From Oceanicaulis sp. BBD 1991-10 (GTDB lineage Bacteria > Pseudomonadota > Alphaproteobacteria > Caulobacterales > Maricaulaceae), in contig LYSW01000011.1 of assembly GCA_001657295.1 (NCBI GenBank), forward strand, positions 1 through 57,311: a DNA stretch of 57,311 nt, read 5' to 3'. This document shows, piece by piece, positions 1 to 15,400 of the stretch. The notes below the pieces were generated by a model. It searched no databases, was not told the DNA's origin, and worked only from the letters and a program-made list of their open reading frames with translations. Position numbers and translations under genes: made by a program. Each line of letters opens with the position of its first letter. The stretch's first letter is position 1.

Positions 1-4182
<4,182 letters not shown>

Positions 4183-4201
4183 GGGGCCGTCTCCTTGACG
4201 G

Positions 4202-4247
4202 TGGCGGCGGCGGGTCCGGGGTTTAAGGGGCCCCTCGCCCGCCGCCT
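4202..4247 (-). other. rpoB-rpoC intercistronic hairpin
   Basis: A perfect 9-bp inverted repeat (GGCGGCGGG at 4206-4214 against CCCGCCGCC at 4238-4246) lies in the spacer between rpoB and rpoC. No T tract follows on the minus strand, so it does not look like an intrinsic terminator. RNA processing, mRNA stability or translational coupling are more likely roles; this is inference. Confidence 0.5.
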
Positions 4248-4285
4248 AGCAATCAAAAAACGCGTCTTCGTTTGTGTCGTTCGGC

Positions 4286-7200
4286 TTACTGGTTGACCAG
4301 CTCCACATTCAGACCCAGCGAGCGCATCTCCTTCACCAGCACGTTGAAGCTTTCCGGGATGCCGGCTTCAAACGCATTGTCGCCGCGCACGATGGCCTCA
4401 TAGACCTTGGTGCGGCCGGCCACGTCGTCCGACTTCACGGTGAGCATCTCCTGCAGGGTGTAGGCGGCGCCATAAGCCTGCAGCGCCCAAACCTCCATCT
4501 CGCCGAAGCGCTGACCGCCGAACTGCGCCTTGCCGCCCAGCGGTTGCTGGGTGACGAGCGAGTAAGGGCCGATGGAGCGAGCGTGGATCTTGTCGTCGAC
4601 CAGGTGGTGGAGCTTCAAGAGATATTTGATGCCCACGGTCACCGGACGTTTGAAGGCTTCACCGGTCAGACCGTCATAAAGGGTCGACTGGCCGCTTTCG
4701 TCAAAGCCGGCGAGCTTGAGGTGATCGACGACATCGGGCTCGCGCGCGCCGTCGAACACCGGAGTGCCGATCGGAACGCCGTTCGCGAGATTCTTGCCCA
4801 GCTCGGCGATCTCCTCGTCGCTGTCCGGCATTTCCTGACCTTTGCCATAGGCATGGGTCAGCGCCTTCTTCAGCTCCGTCGTCTTGCCGTCGCGCCGGTA
4901 AGCCTCATAGGCCTCGCCGATCTGACGGCCCAGGCCCTTACAGGCGAAGCCCAGATGGGTCTCGAGGATCTGACCGACATTCATCCGCGAGGGCACGCCC
5001 AGCGGGTTCAACACGATGTCGACCGGCGTGCCGTCTTCCAGGAAGGGCATGTCCTCGATCGGATTGATCTTGGAGATCACGCCCTTGTTGCCGTGACGGC
5101 CGGCCATCTTGTCGCCGGGCTGAAGCTTGCGCTTCACGGCGACGAAGACCTTGACCATCTTCATCACGCCCGGAGGCATCTCGTCGCCGCGCTGCAGCTT
5201 CTCGACCTTGTCTTCGAAGCGGCGGTCCAGGCGCGCCTTGCCGTCATACTGCTTCTTCAGCGCTTCGACTTCGGCCATCGCCTTTTCGTCGTCCAGGCCG
5301 ATCTTCCACCAGCCTGAGGTCGGGGTCTCCTCCAGGGCTTCGGCGGTCACCGCGCCCTTCTTGAAGCCCTTGGGACCGGACACGGCCTTCTTGCCGACGA
5401 GGATGCCCTCCAGACGCGAGAAGATATCGCGCTCCAGAATCGCCAGCTCGTCGTCGCGGTCTTCGCCCAGGCGCTCGATCTCCTCGCGCTCGATGGCGAT
5501 CGCCCGCTCGTCCTTGTCCACGCCGTGACGATTGAACACGCGCACTTCCACGACGGTGCCGGTGGTGCCCGGCGGCAGCCGCAGCGAGGTGTCGCGCACA
5601 TCGGACGCCTTCTCGCCGAAGATGGCGCGCAGCAGCTTTTCTTCCGGCGTCATCGGGCTTTCGCCCTTCGGCGTCACCTTGCCGACCAGAATGTCGCCCG
5701 GCTCCAACTCGGCGCCGATCGCCACGATGCCCGCCTCGTCGAGATTGCGCAGGGCTTCCTCGCCGACATTGGGGATGTCGCGGGTGATCTCTTCCGGACC
5801 CAGCTTGGTGTCGCGCGCCATCACCTCGAATTCCTCAAGATGGATGGAGGTGAACACGTCATCGCGCACGATGCGCTCGGAGATGAGGATGGAGTCCTCG
5901 AAATTATAGCCGTTCCACGGCATGAAGGCGACGAGCACGTTCCGGCCCAGCGCCAGATCACCCAGATCCGTGGACGGGCCGTCGGCGATGATGTCGCCGA
6001 TCCGCACATTGTCGCCGACCTTCACGATCGGACGCTGGTTGATCGAGGTCGACTGATTGGAGCGCTGGAATTTGGCCAGGTGGTAGATGTCCACGCCGGA
6101 CTCCGCCGCGCCGATCTCGCCCGTGGCGCGCACCACGATGCGCTGGGCGTCGACCTGCTCGACGATGCCGTCGCGGCGAGCCGCGACGGCAGCGCCGGAA
6201 TCGCGCGCCACGATGGATTCCATGCCCGTGCCCACCAGCGGCGCTTCGGCTTTGACCAGCGGCACCGCCTGGCGCTGCATGTTCGAACCCATCAGCGCAC
6301 GGTTGGCGTCGTCATTTTCCAGGAAGGGAATGAGCGAGGCGGCGACGGAGACCACCTGCTTGGGCGACACGTCGATATAATCCACGTCTTCACGCGGGAT
6401 CAGCGTGGCGTCCCGGCCCGGGCCGATGCGGCAGTTGACGAATTCATTGGCCAGCATGCCGGACTTCTCATCGACCGTGGCGTTGGCCTGGGCGATGTTG
6501 AACTTGGCTTCCTGCATGGCGGACAGATAGTCGACCTGATCGGTCAGCTTGCCGTCTTCCACCTTGCGGTACGGGCTTTCGATGAAGCCGTACTTGTTCA
6601 CGCGGGCATAGGTCGAGAGCGAGTTGATCAGGCCGATATTCGGGCCTTCCGGCGTCTCGATCGGGCAGATCCGGCCATAATGGGTCGGGTGCACGTCGCG
6701 GACTTCGAAGCCGGCGCGCTCACGGGTCAGGCCGCCCGGGCCAAGCGCGGACATGCGGCGCTTGTGGGTGACTTCCGAAAGCGGGTTGGTCTGGTCCATG
6801 AATTGAGACAGCTGGGAGGAGCCGAAGAATTCGCGCACCGCGGCGGCCGCCGGCTTGGCGTTGACCAAATCGTGCGGCATCACGGTCTCGATATCCACCG
6901 AGCTCATGCGCTCCTTGATGGCGCGCTCCATGCGCAGCAGGCCGACGCGATACTGATTTTCCATCAGTTCGCCGACCGAGCGCACACGGCGGTTGCCGAG
7001 ATTGTCGATATCGTCGATTTCGCCCTTGCCGTCGCGCAGCCCGAGGATCACGCGGAGCACCTCGATGATGTCTTCCTTGCGCAAAACGCGGACATCGTCA
7101 GGGCATTCCAGGTCCAGGCGCATATTCATCTTCACCCGGCCCACCGGGGAGAGGTCATAGCGTTCCGGGTCGAAGAACAGGCCGTTGAACAGCGCTTCCG

Positions 7201-8365
7201 CCGTCTCCGGCGTCGGCGGCTCGCCCGGACGCATGACGCGGTAGATGTCCACCAGCGCCTGCTCCCGGGTGTCGTTCTTGTCCGCCGCCAGGGTCGCACG
7301 CATATAGCCGCCCACGGAGACGTTATCGATGTCGAGCACATCGAGGCTGTCGACGCCGGCTTCTTCAATCGCTTCCAGCACTTCTTCGGTGAGCTCGTCG
7401 CCCGCTTCGGCGTAGATTTCACCGGTCTGCAGGTTGACCAGGTCTTCAGCGGCGAAGCGGCCCAGCAAATCCTCGGCGGAGACCAGCAGCGTCGTCATGC
7501 CGTCGTCGGCCAGCTTGTTGGCCGCGCGGGCGGACAGCTTCCGGCCGGCCGGGGCCACGACTTCGCCGGATTTCGCATCGACCAGGTCGCGCACGGGCTT
7601 CACCCCGCGCCAGCGCTCTTTCACGAAGGGCAGAGTCCAGCCCTTCTTCGTCTTCGCGTAGGAGATCCGGTCATAGAAGGTGGCCAGGATTTCTTCTTTA
7701 TCGAGGCCGAGCGCGTAAAGCAGCGTCGTCGCCGGAAGCTTGCGGCGGCGGTCGATGCGCACGTGCAGGATGTCCTTGGCGTCGAATTCAAGGTCCAGCC
7801 AGCTGCCGCGGTACGGGATGATCCGGGCGGCGAACAGGAATTTGCCCGAGGCGTGGGTCTTGCCGCGGTCATGGTCGAAGAACACGCCCGGCGACCGGTG
7901 CATCTGGGAGACGATGACCCGCTCGGTGCCGTTGACGATGAAGGTGCCTTTGGACGTCATGAGCGGGATATCGCCCATATAAACGTCCTGCTCCTTGATG
8001 TCCTTGACCGAGCGCGCGCCGGTTTCCTCGTCCACATCGAACACGATGAGGCGCATCTTCACCTTCAGCGGCGCGGCATAGGTCATGTCGCGCTGGATGC
8101 ACTCCTCGACGTCGAACTTCGGCGGCTCGAATTCGTAGGACACGAATTCCAGCACCGAGCGTTCGGAGAAATCCTTGACCGGGAAGACGGACTTGAAGAC
8201 CGCCTGGAGCCCTTCGTCCGGACGGTCGGCGATCGCCGTGTCCTTCATCAAGAACTGCTCGTAGGAATGCTTCTGAACCTCAATAAGGTTCGGCATCTCG
8301 ACCGCTTCGGAGATGCGGCCGAACGATTTGCGAATGCGCTTCTTGCCGGTGAACGACAGACCCAT
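4286..8365 (-). CDS. rpoB: DNA-directed RNA polymerase subunit beta
   Basis: Second large RNA polymerase subunit, 1359 residues, the usual alphaproteobacterial length. The start [17 protein letters not shown] is typical of the group and AAGGGAG lies just upstream. The rifampicin-binding segment ([20 protein letters not shown] followed by KRR) falls near residues 514-536 and reads as the ordinary sensitive-type sequence, with D, H and S at the usual resistance sites. The C-terminal part carries the conserved [12 protein letters not shown] and [18 protein letters not shown] segments. Transcribed with rplL upstream and rpoC downstream; the 275-base leader from rplL contains a strong hairpin. Confidence 0.98.
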   Translation of the reverse strand: MGLSFTGKKRIRKSFGRISEAVEMPNLIEVQKHSYEQFLMKDTAIADRPDEGLQAVFKSVFPVKDFSERSVLEFVSYEFEPPKFDVEECIQRDMTYAAPLKVKMRLIVFDVDEETGARSVKDIKEQDVYMGDIPLMTSKGTFIVNGTERVIVSQMHRSPGVFFDHDRGKTHASGKFLFAARIIPYRGSWLDLEFDAKDILHVRIDRRRKLPATTLLYALGLDKEEILATFYDRISYAKTKKGWTLPFVKERWRGVKPVRDLVDAKSGEVVAPAGRKLSARAANKLADDGMTTLLVSAEDLLGRFAAEDLVNLQTGEIYAEAGDELTEEVLEAIEEAGVDSLDVLDIDNVSVGGYMRATLAADKNDTREQALVDIYRVMRPGEPPTPETAEALFNGLFFDPERYDLSPVGRVKMNMRLDLECPDDVRVLRKEDIIEVLRVILGLRDGKGEIDDIDNLGNRRVRSVGELMENQYRVGLLRMERAIKERMSSVDIETVMPHDLVNAKPAAAAVREFFGSSQLSQFMDQTNPLSEVTHKRRMSALGPGGLTRERAGFEVRDVHPTHYGRICPIETPEGPNIGLINSLSTYARVNKYGFIESPYRKVEDGKLTDQVDYLSAMQEAKFNIAQANATVDEKSGMLANEFVNCRIGPGRDATLIPREDVDYIDVSPKQVVSVAASLIPFLENDDANRALMGSNMQRQAVPLVKAEAPLVGTGMESIVARDSGAAVAARRDGIVEQVDAQRIVVRATGEIGAAESGVDIYHLAKFQRSNQSTSINQRPIVKVGDNVRIGDIIADGPSTDLGDLALGRNVLVAFMPWNGYNFEDSILISERIVRDDVFTSIHLEEFEVMARDTKLGPEEITRDIPNVGEEALRNLDEAGIVAIGAELEPGDILVGKVTPKGESPMTPEEKLLRAIFGEKASDVRDTSLRLPPGTTGTVVEVRVFNRHGVDKDERAIAIEREEIERLGEDRDDELAILERDIFSRLEGILVGKKAVSGPKGFKKGAVTAEALEETPTSGWWKIGLDDEKAMAEVEALKKQYDGKARLDRRFEDKVEKLQRGDEMPPGVMKMVKVFVAVKRKLQPGDKMAGRHGNKGVISKINPIEDMPFLEDGTPVDIVLNPLGVPSRMNVGQILETHLGFACKGLGRQIGEAYEAYRRDGKTTELKKALTHAYGKGQEMPDSDEEIAELGKNLANGVPIGTPVFDGAREPDVVDHLKLAGFDESGQSTLYDGLTGEAFKRPVTVGIKYLLKLHHLVDDKIHARSIGPYSLVTQQPLGGKAQFGGQRFGEMEVWALQAYGAAYTLQEMLTVKSDDVAGRTKVYEAIVRGDNAFEAGIPESFNVLVKEMRSLGLNVELVNQ

Positions 8366-8565
8366 TTTCGCTCCCTTCGCAGGCCGGACGGCCTTGCGCT
8401 TGAAATGGACGAGGCGGACATCGCCTCATCGGAAAAACTGGCGAGGCGGAGATCCGCCCCAGGGGTCGTCCCGGAGGGGTCGATCAGGGTGCAGCTAGCG
8501 CAACCGGACCGATGATCCAGACGCCGCGGGACGAAGCGGCCATCTGGGCAGGCGATAAACGCCTG

Positions 8566-8598
8566 AACGGGCGCGCGGAAACTCCCCGCGCGCCCGCC
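8566..8598 (-). promoter_or_regulatory. rplL-rpoB spacer hairpin, attenuator or processing site
   Basis: An 11-bp perfect inverted repeat (CGGGCGCGCGG at 8568-8578, CCGCGCGCCCG at 8586-8596) with a 7-base loop lies 45 bases downstream of the rplL stop, inside the 275-base rplL-rpoB spacer. No U-run follows. In E. coli the same spacer holds a partial terminator and an RNase III site that lower rpoBC relative to ribosomal protein expression. Position and strength suggest an analogous role here. Confidence 0.5.
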
Positions 8599-8640
8599 AG
8601 GCGATAGGCGTCGATGGGCCGTGCACGCACGGCCCGCCGA

Positions 8641-9018
8641 TTACTTGAGCTCGACCTGGGCGCCAGCCTCTTCGAGCTTCTTCTTCAGTTCCTCGGCCTC
8701 GGCCTTCGGAGCGGCTTCCTTGACGGCTTTGCCGCCGGCTTCCACCAGCTCTTTGGCTTCTTTCAGGCCAAGACCCGTGATCGCGCGAACTTCCTTGATC
8801 ACGTTGATTTTCTTGTCGCCCGCGGCGACGAGAATGACGTCGAATTCGTCTTTCTCTTCCGCGGCGCCGCCGGCGTCACCGCCAGCAGCCGGGCCAGCAA
8901 CGGCCACCGCAGCGGCGGCCGGCTTAATGCCCTTTTCTTCCAGAATGTCGTTGAGTTCCTTGGCTTCCAGAATGGTCAGGCCCAGGAGCTCGTCAGCGAG
9001 TTTGGCAACATCAGCCAT
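8641..9018 (-). CDS. rplL: 50S ribosomal protein L7/L12
   Basis: Acidic stalk protein that recruits translation factors, 125 residues. The N-terminal dimerisation domain ([20 protein letters not shown]) is followed by an Ala/Gly/Pro-rich hinge near residues 35-55 and then the conserved C-terminal domain with [20 protein letters not shown] and [10 protein letters not shown]. It lies 51 bases downstream of rplJ in the same direction, as in nearly all bacteria. Length and sequence are entirely typical. Confidence 0.98.
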   Translation of the reverse strand: MADVAKLADELLGLTILEAKELNDILEEKGIKPAAAAVAVAGPAAGGDAGGAAEEKDEFDVILVAAGDKKINVIKEVRAITGLGLKEAKELVEAGGKAVKEAAPKAEAEELKKKLEEAGAQVELK

Positions 9019-9069
9019 GGTTTCAGTTCCTTGCTTAGGTCAGGGTATCGGTTCGATGCGGAGATAACG

Positions 9070-9585
9070 TCAGCTTGCGGCCTGTTCGCCGATGGTCTCG
9101 ATCTGACCGGCGAGCGTGTTGCCCGGCGCGGTGACGCGAGACACGACTTCGCCAGCCTGGCCGAGCAGGCGGGCGACAACCGTGGCGATGAGCTCTTCGC
9201 GCGACGGCATCTTGGACAGGGCCTCAACGCCATTGGCGTCGAAGATTTCCTCGTCCATGAAGCCGCCGACGATTTCGAACTTGTCGTTCGACTTGGCGAA
9301 CTCGATCGCAACCTTCGGCGCGGCGGTGAAGTCGTCAGAAAATGCGATCGCGATCGGACCTTCAAACATGTCCGAAGCGCCTTCGCCCTTCTGATCCTTC
9401 AGTGCCAGTTTGGCGAGCCGGTTGCGGACGACTTTCAGCGTCCCGCCCTGCTCACGAAGCTTGCCCCGCAGCGTGGTCATTTCCGCAACGGTCAGACCCG
9501 AATAATTGGCCAAAACGACAGCACCGGTGTTGGCGAACACGTCCGCCAGCTCTGATACCGCCGCTTCTTTCGTGGTGCGATCCAT
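9070..9585 (-). CDS. rplJ: 50S ribosomal protein L10
   Basis: Base of the L7/L12 stalk, 171 residues. The frame is open further upstream, but the start at MDRTTKEAAVSEL is preferred: GGGAG precedes it and L10 homologues begin here. The conserved core includes the VLANYSGLTV and KVVRNRLAKLAL segments; the C-terminal helix that binds L7/L12 dimers follows. The 323-base upstream spacer is long for this operon and is the expected place for the L10-binding autoregulatory leader. Confidence 0.97.
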   Translation of the reverse strand: MDRTTKEAAVSELADVFANTGAVVLANYSGLTVAEMTTLRGKLREQGGTLKVVRNRLAKLALKDQKGEGASDMFEGPIAIAFSDDFTAAPKVAIEFAKSNDKFEIVGGFMDEEIFDANGVEALSKMPSREELIATVVARLLGQAGEVVSRVTAPGNTLAGQIETIGEQAAS

Positions 9586-9908
9586 TGCGGTCTCCCTAGA
9601 TAGGCCGCCCCCAACGGGCGACCCGCTCAAGTCGCCGTTCAAAAGCGCCCGCCCCGAAAAGGCGGACGCCGCCGAACGACGCATGGCCTGTCCCAGGGCT
9701 CGAACCGATCCCCGCCGCGCCAAACGACGCCTCGAGAAATCGATCTTTGCTCTGTCTCACCCGGGGCCGGTGGAATTAAGAGGCCGGCGAGCCGCCCTCC
9801 CCCGAGATCTCGGACAGGTTGGACTGGAAGAAAGAGCGAACCCTTCGACCCAGCCCGTTCAACCGGTCCGAGCGGAACACCCGGACCGGAAACTCAAACC
9901 GGAAGCGC
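9586..9908 (-). promoter_or_regulatory. rplA-rplJ spacer: probable L10 leader region
   Basis: This 323-base stretch has no gene of its own; the frame running into rplJ here looks like untranslated leader. Near the rplA end it holds an 8-bp hairpin (CCGGTCCG at 9863-9870 with CGGACCGG at 9882-9889). Further along, the minus strand carries a GAGATCTCGGGGGAG stretch and a CTTAATTCCACC stretch resembling conserved parts of the L10-L12 autoregulatory leader. A covariance-model match to Rfam L10_leader would settle it. Call based mostly on position. Confidence 0.45.
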
Positions 9909-10619
9909 TTACGCGGCTTCGGTGTCCGCCGACGCTTCGGCGATATCAATCTTCACGCCCGGCCCCATGGTGGAGCTGATGGCGATCCGCTTCATGTAAG
10001 CGCCCTTCGCGCCGGACGGCTTGGCTTTCATCAGCGCCGTCAGGATCGAGCGGACGTTTTCAGCCAAGGCGCCTTCCGAGAAGCTGGCCTTGCCCACGCC
10101 GGCGTGGACGATGCCGTTCTTCTCGACGCGGAACTCGACCGCGCCGCCCTTGGAATCATTCACCGCCTTGGTGACGTCCATCGTCACGGTGCCGACCTTC
10201 GGGTTCGGCATCATGCCGCGCGGGCCGAGCACCTTACCCAGACGTCCGACCAGCGGCATCATGTCCGGGGTGGCGATCACCTTGTCGAAATTGATCTCAC
10301 CGCTCTGGATCTGCTCGACCAAATCCTCGGCGCCGACCACTTCAGCGCCGGCCTCCTTGGCCTCGTCAGCCTTGGGACCGCGGGCGAACACCGCCACGCG
10401 CACCGAACGGCCGGTGCCGTTGGGCAGGTTGGCGACGCCGCGGACCATCTGGTCGGCATGGCGCGGATCAACGCCGAGATTGACGGCGATCTCGATGGTT
10501 TCGTCGAATTTCGCGGTGGCGCGGTCTTTGACCAGCTTCACGGCTTCATCAACGGTGTGCAGCTTGTCCCGGTCCAGACCCTCGCGGGCGGCGGCGATAC
10601 GTTTAGCAATCTTCGCCAT
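9909..10619 (-). CDS. rplA: 50S ribosomal protein L1
   Basis: Large-subunit L1-stalk protein and usual translational repressor of the rplKA message, 236 residues, slightly longer than the typical 229-233. The start [14 protein letters not shown] and the core segments [32 protein letters not shown] and [20 protein letters not shown] are diagnostic. Only 3 bases separate it from the rplK stop, so the two are translationally linked. A 323-base spacer follows before rplJ. Confidence 0.97.
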   Translation of the reverse strand: MAKIAKRIAAAREGLDRDKLHTVDEAVKLVKDRATAKFDETIEIAVNLGVDPRHADQMVRGVANLPNGTGRSVRVAVFARGPKADEAKEAGAEVVGAEDLVEQIQSGEINFDKVIATPDMMPLVGRLGKVLGPRGMMPNPKVGTVTMDVTKAVNDSKGGAVEFRVEKNGIVHAGVGKASFSEGALAENVRSILTALMKAKPSGAKGAYMKRIAISSTMGPGVKIDIAEASADTEAA

Positions 10620-10622
10620 GAC

Positions 10623-11054
10623 CTACTCCACCACCTCAAATCCCATCGACCGGGCCGAGCCCTCGATGATTTTCGTCGCCTGGTCGAGATCGTTGGCGGA
10701 CAGGTCCGCCATCTTCGCTTCGGCGATCTCACGGCATTGCGCCTTGGTCACCTTGGCGATCGGCGCGGATTTGCCCGCTTCGCCCGATCCCTTTTGCACC
10801 TTGGCCGCCTTCTTCAGGAAAAAGCTCGCGGGCGCGGTCTTGATCTGGAAGGTGAACGACTTGTCCTGGTAGACCGTGATGGTCGTGGGGATCGGCATCC
10901 CCTTCTCCATCTCCTGGGTCTTGGCGTTGAACGCCTTGCAGAATTCCATGATGTTCACGCCGCGCTGACCCAGAGCCGGCCCGATGGGCGGGCTCGGATT
11001 CGCCGCGCCAGCGGGAACCTGCAGGTTGATGTAACCTGCGATCTTCTTCGCCAT
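10623..11054 (-). CDS. rplK: 50S ribosomal protein L11
   Basis: Binds the GTPase-associated centre of 23S rRNA and is needed for RelA activation and for release-factor action. At 143 residues it has the standard length. The proline-rich N-terminal segment ([20 protein letters not shown], then [13 protein letters not shown]) and the C-terminal rRNA-binding domain are complete. It starts 131 bases downstream of the nusG stop and is immediately followed by rplA. Confidence 0.98.
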   Translation of the reverse strand: MAKKIAGYINLQVPAGAANPSPPIGPALGQRGVNIMEFCKAFNAKTQEMEKGMPIPTTITVYQDKSFTFQIKTAPASFFLKKAAKVQKGSGEAGKSAPIAKVTKAQCREIAEAKMADLSANDLDQATKIIEGSARSMGFEVVE

Positions 11055-11185
11055 ATCCCGTCCTCCATATCACGTCGCCGGCGAGGCGAAGCGAGGAAAG
11101 CGCCGACGACCCATTCGCCGGCTTGGTGGGTGGCGCGGTGCGGATCCGACATGGCCTTCGCCGGACCCTCCCGCACCCGTTTCAC

Positions 11186-11719
11186 TCAGGCGGTTTTCTC
11201 CACCTGGGTGTAATTGAGCTCGACCGGCGTCGCGCGGCCGAAAATATTGATGCCGACCTTCAGCACGCCCTTGTCGTCGTCAAATTCTTCCACAACGCCG
11301 TTGAAGCCCTGGAAGCTGCCGTCGATGACGCGGACGGTCTCGCCGATATCGAAGACGATGGCCGGACGCGGGCGCTCCGCATCTTCCTCCATCTGCCCCA
11401 TAATGGCTTTGACTTCCCGTTCCGGCACCGGCAGCGGACGCTTGCCGGAGCCCAGAAAGCCGGTGACCTTCGGCGTGTTCTTGACGAGGTGATAGGCGTC
11501 GTCGGTCATGTCCATCTTCACCAGGACATAGCCGGGGAAATATTTGCGCTCGGCGTTGACCTTCCGGCCGCGGCGCACCTCCACGACCTCTTCGGTGGGC
11601 ACCAGAATCTCTTCGAACTTGTCGTCCAGGCCCTTGAGCGCCGCCTCCGCGCGGATGGCGTCGGCGACCTTTTTCTCAAAATTGGAATAGGCGTGGACGA
11701 TATACCATTTCGCAGACAT
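11186..11719 (-). CDS. nusG: Transcription termination/antitermination factor NusG
   Basis: Transcription elongation factor that binds the beta' clamp helices and couples RNA polymerase to the ribosome or Rho; 177 residues. The NGN domain begins at MSAKWYIVHAYSNFEKKVAD and contains KYFPGYVLVKMDMTDD; the KOW domain occupies the C-terminal 55 or so residues (GETVRVIDGSFQGFNGVVEE). It sits 6 bases downstream of secE, the near-universal secE-nusG pair. Confidence 0.98.
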   Translation of the reverse strand: MSAKWYIVHAYSNFEKKVADAIRAEAALKGLDDKFEEILVPTEEVVEVRRGRKVNAERKYFPGYVLVKMDMTDDAYHLVKNTPKVTGFLGSGKRPLPVPEREVKAIMGQMEEDAERPRPAIVFDIGETVRVIDGSFQGFNGVVEEFDDDKGVLKVGINIFGRATPVELNYTQVEKTA

Positions 11720-11725
11720 GACCGC

Positions 11726-12016
11726 TTAGCCTCCCAAACGGAGCAGCAGGTTGATGATCCAGCCGAAGAAGCTGTCAACACCCCAGAAGAAGACCGCCAT
11801 AATGGCCGACATGATGAAGACCAGGATGGTCGACACCAGGGTCTCGCGGCGGCTGGTCCAGGTCACCTTGCGGCCTTCCTGACGGACCTCGCCCAGGAAC
11901 TTGAACGGGTTGGTCGTTCGCTTGCGCGCAGGCGCGCTGGAAGCGTTCGAGGACGAACCGCCCTTCGCTCCGGCGCCGGTCGCGGCCGGCGTGCGGGATT
12001 TGCTATTACGCGCCAT
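11726..12016 (-). CDS. secE: Preprotein translocase subunit SecE
   Basis: Small membrane subunit that clamps SecY. It has 96 residues: a low-complexity Ser/Ala/Gly-rich N-terminal extension of about 33 residues, the amphipathic helix (NPFKFLGEVRQEGRKVTWTS) whose lysine/valine/tryptophan pattern is the SecE signature, then one transmembrane helix near residues 62-85. The extension is longer than in minimal alphaproteobacterial SecE, but the core is intact. It is placed between tRNA-Trp and nusG, the common bacterial arrangement. Confidence 0.96.
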   Translation of the reverse strand: MARNSKSRTPAATGAGAKGGSSSNASSAPARKRTTNPFKFLGEVRQEGRKVTWTSRRETLVSTILVFIMSAIMAVFFWGVDSFFGWIINLLLRLGG

Positions 12017-12071
12017 TGCGTTCCTAATTCAGTCCTTCGCCGTCCGACCGGGTCCGCTCGACACCCAGCCC

Positions 12072-12147
12072 TGGCAGGGGCGGAGGGGCTCGAACCCCCG
12101 ACCTACGGTTTTGGAGACCGTCGCTCTACCAGCTGAGCTACACCCCT
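12072..12147 (-). tRNA. tRNA-Trp (CCA)
   Basis: 76-nt cloverleaf. The 7-bp acceptor stem AGGGGTG/CGCCCCT has one G-T pair, then discriminator G and an encoded CCA. The D-loop is normal, the anticodon loop CTCCAAA gives anticodon CCA, and the T-arm reads GGTTCGAG. It lies 55 bases upstream of secE on the same strand and is probably co-transcribed with secE-nusG. Confidence 0.97.
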
Positions 12148-12344
12148 AACGCCAATACCCCGCCTTGACGTCACACGGCCCGCCGGCCGGCGCCATCGCT
12201 GCGGGTGCCTAATTCCGAGCTGGGCTACATAGCGACTCGCCGGGGTCATGGGAAGCCCTGGAATGAAAAAACTCTCCCCGAAACGCCGCGCGGGGCTTGC
12301 GGCGCCGCAGCGCCTGTGAAAACCGCGCGCGCGCACCCGGCAGA

Positions 12345-12382
12345 CCAAAGAAAATGGGCCGGCGGATCGCTCCGCCGGCCCA
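12345..12382 (-). terminator. Rho-independent terminator of the TonB receptor gene
   Basis: A perfect 12-bp stem (TGGGCCGGCGGA at 12355-12366 with its complement at 12371-12382, loop TCGC) is followed on the minus strand by TTTTCTTT. It begins 25 bases after the receptor stop codon and separates that gene from tRNA-Trp/secE. Confidence 0.9.
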
Positions 12383-12406
12383 TCTCAAAGTCCAGGCGCG
12401 GCGCGC

Positions 12407-15400
12407 CTAGAAGTTGGCCGTCACCGAGGCGAAGAAGACACGCGACGTGTCGAACACCGTCGGGAAGGTGTTGCCGTTGCCGAAGGGCGGGCCGGCGCTC
12501 GTAAAGACCGGGGCCTGCTCTGCGGTGACGTTCAAGACGCCGCCGCGCACCAGCACGTTATCGAGAACCTGATAGTTGCCCGTCAGGTCAAGATAGCCGA
12601 TGGCGGGGATATCCGGCTCCAGCGTGTCCGCCGTGTTGTCGTTATCCGTCGCCGAGAAGTGACGCCAGGTCACCGCGGCCTCCCACGGCCACGGGGTCTC
12701 CCAGGTGGCCATCAGGCGGTGCCGGTATTCCGGCGCCGGGGTGCCCGAGAAACCAGAGGCGCACCCGTTGCCGAAGAAGCCGGCGCACTCGATGCCGCTA
12801 TCGCCGACGAAGGCGACCTCGTTCAGCGAGTCGAGGAAGGTGGCCGCATAGTCGAAGCTCAGACCGCCATATTCGCCGAGCATCGGGATCTTGTCCGCGA
12901 AGTCGAACGCATAGTTGATCTGAACGTCGACGCCGCTCGTGCTGAGCTCAGCGACGTTCTGGTTGATCTGAAGGAAGCCGTAATTGGTGCCGAAGCCCGA
13001 CGCCAGCGTTCCGTTGGCGGCGCGGGTGACCAGGTTACAGAAGAAGGCGTCTCCTGTGCCCAGGCACTCGTTCAGGATCGTCTGCGAGGACGGTCCGGTG
13101 CCGACCGCGTCTTCAACGGTGATGTCGAAATAGTCGATCGAGATCGAGAAATCATCGATGAAGCTCGGCGTGAAGACCACACCCAAGGTGAAGGTGTCGG
13201 CCGTCTCGGGCTGCAGATTCGGGTTGCCACCGGTGATCGACTGGGTCTGGCCCGAGATCACGTCAAGAATGGTGCCGTACTGAGCCGCGGTCACACCGGT
13301 CCGCGCGCAAGTCGCCAGATCCAAGGTCGGGGTCGCGCCCGCACAAGGGTCGAACGTCGTGCCGCCCGGGAAGGTGGACAGGTTCGGCAAGCCGACATCA
13401 CGAGCCGTATACAGCTCGATCACGTTCGGCGCGCGCACGGCCTGCTGGAACTGGGTCCGGAAGCGAATGTCTTCGATCGGGGCCCAGGACAGCTGCAGCG
13501 CATATGAGTCCGTCTGGAACTCATTGGTCACGCCGCTGCCTTCCGTGGTGTAGTCCGAATAGCGATACTGAGCCGAGAAGGTCAGCTCTTCCGCGAACTC
13601 AGCGCCGGTGATCAGCGGAACCTGAAGTTCGGTGAAGAATTCCAGCACTTCCACTTCGCCCAGGACCGGCTTGGTGGCGCCGCCGAGACCGGTGAAGCCG
13701 CCGCCGTCGACCTGGAAGATCTCATCGGGTTCGCGCTGAAGCTTGTCGCGACGCTGCTCGAAGCCGACCAGGAAGCCGACGCCGAATTCGGAATAAGGCG
13801 AGCTGACGCCGTAATTGCCGAGGTCGGCCTGCACGTTGGCGCCCCAGAGGGTCTGCACGGTGTTGCCCGTGATGATGCCGGTGCCCTGAAGGAAGTCGGT
13901 CATCGCCTCTGTGACCAGCGTTTCGCCGTTCGGACCACGCTGGAAGATGTTGTAAGGCACGCAGCCGCCGGACGGATCGGTACAAACGACATTACCGCTG
14001 CCGTCATCGACCGCCAGGAAGGCCTGCTGGACGTTTCCGACAACGAAGTCGTTCTTGGAGATCTGCGTGTCGTCGGTGCGGGAATACTGGTAGAAAGCCT
14101 CCCAGTCCCAGTGATCGGCGAACGTGCCCTGCAGGCCGCCGACGAAGCGCCACGCCATATTCTCCAAGTCGGAGTTCCGCGGACCGCCTTCGACGTTACG
14201 GTGCGACGCGAACAGGCTGTTCCTGATCGTGCCGTTGGCGATATCCGCCGCCGTACAGCCGAACAGATCGGTCAGCTGCAGGCCCGGCGTGTTCTGGATC
14301 AGCGGGTTGTCACAATTGATGTCCCAGCTGCCGAAGGACGCCGTTTCAGCGATCTGGGCATTTGAGATGTTGTGAGTGAACGACAGATCCGCGAACGCGC
14401 GCAGGTCATCATTGATGTCATAGTGCGCGCGCGCATAGGCCTGGAAACGCTCCGACGGACGCTGGAAATAGTTCAGCGGGCCGAAGTTATAGGTCTGCGC
14501 CGGGCCGCCCACGAAGGGAACGATGGTGCCGTCCTCTTCCTGGAAGCCGAAGCCGCCGGAGCCGCCGAAGGCGCGGAAGTTGCCCGAGCCCACGCAGCCG
14601 AAGCTGCCGAAGCCGAACGGGTCGTCCGCATCGGTCTGGCCCAGGGCGCAGCCGGAGACCGAGCGCTCGTCCTGCGTGATCGCCTCGCGCACTTCCCAAG
14701 AGGCGAAGAGGGTGGCGTTGCCGCGGCCGTCGGGCGAGTTGACGCCCATGATGCCGGACACCATCCACTCTTCACCGTCCCAGACTTCGCCCGGCACCGG
14801 CTGCTGAGCCGCGCGCAGAACATTGTCCCAGAGATTATTGCCGTTTTCGGCGTTGCTGACCTGGGCCTGGGCCTGAATTTCGATGCCTTCGAAATCATCG
14901 CGCAGGATGAAGTTGGCCACGCCGCCGACAGCGTCGGAGCCGTACACCGCCGAAGCGCCGCCGGTCAGGATATCGACGCGCTCGACCATCTGAGCGGGAA
15001 TGATGTCGAGGTTCGCGGAGCTGATCTGCGAAGAGCCGAACGGAAGGCGGCGACCGTCGATCAAGACCAGGGTCCGGTTCGCGCCGAGACCGCGCAGGTT
15101 CAGGTTCGCGGTGCCCGAAGCGCCGTTGGAGACTTCGCCGGCCTGGCCCGCGAAGACCTGCGGAAGAATATTCACAAAGTCTTCGATGCGAACATTGCCG
15201 CGGATGTCGGCCTCTTCGCCGGTCACGCTGAGCACGGGGCTGGCGGAGGCGAGGTTCGGGTTGGTCAGAAGGCGCGTGCCGGTCACCGTAATGGTGTCTG
15301 TCGGCTCATCGGCCTCCTCCGCCTCCTGGGCGAAAGCCGGCGCGGACATGGCCATCCCCGCCAGCAGCGTGGACGCAAGCGCCCACGCTTTCAGTTCTCT

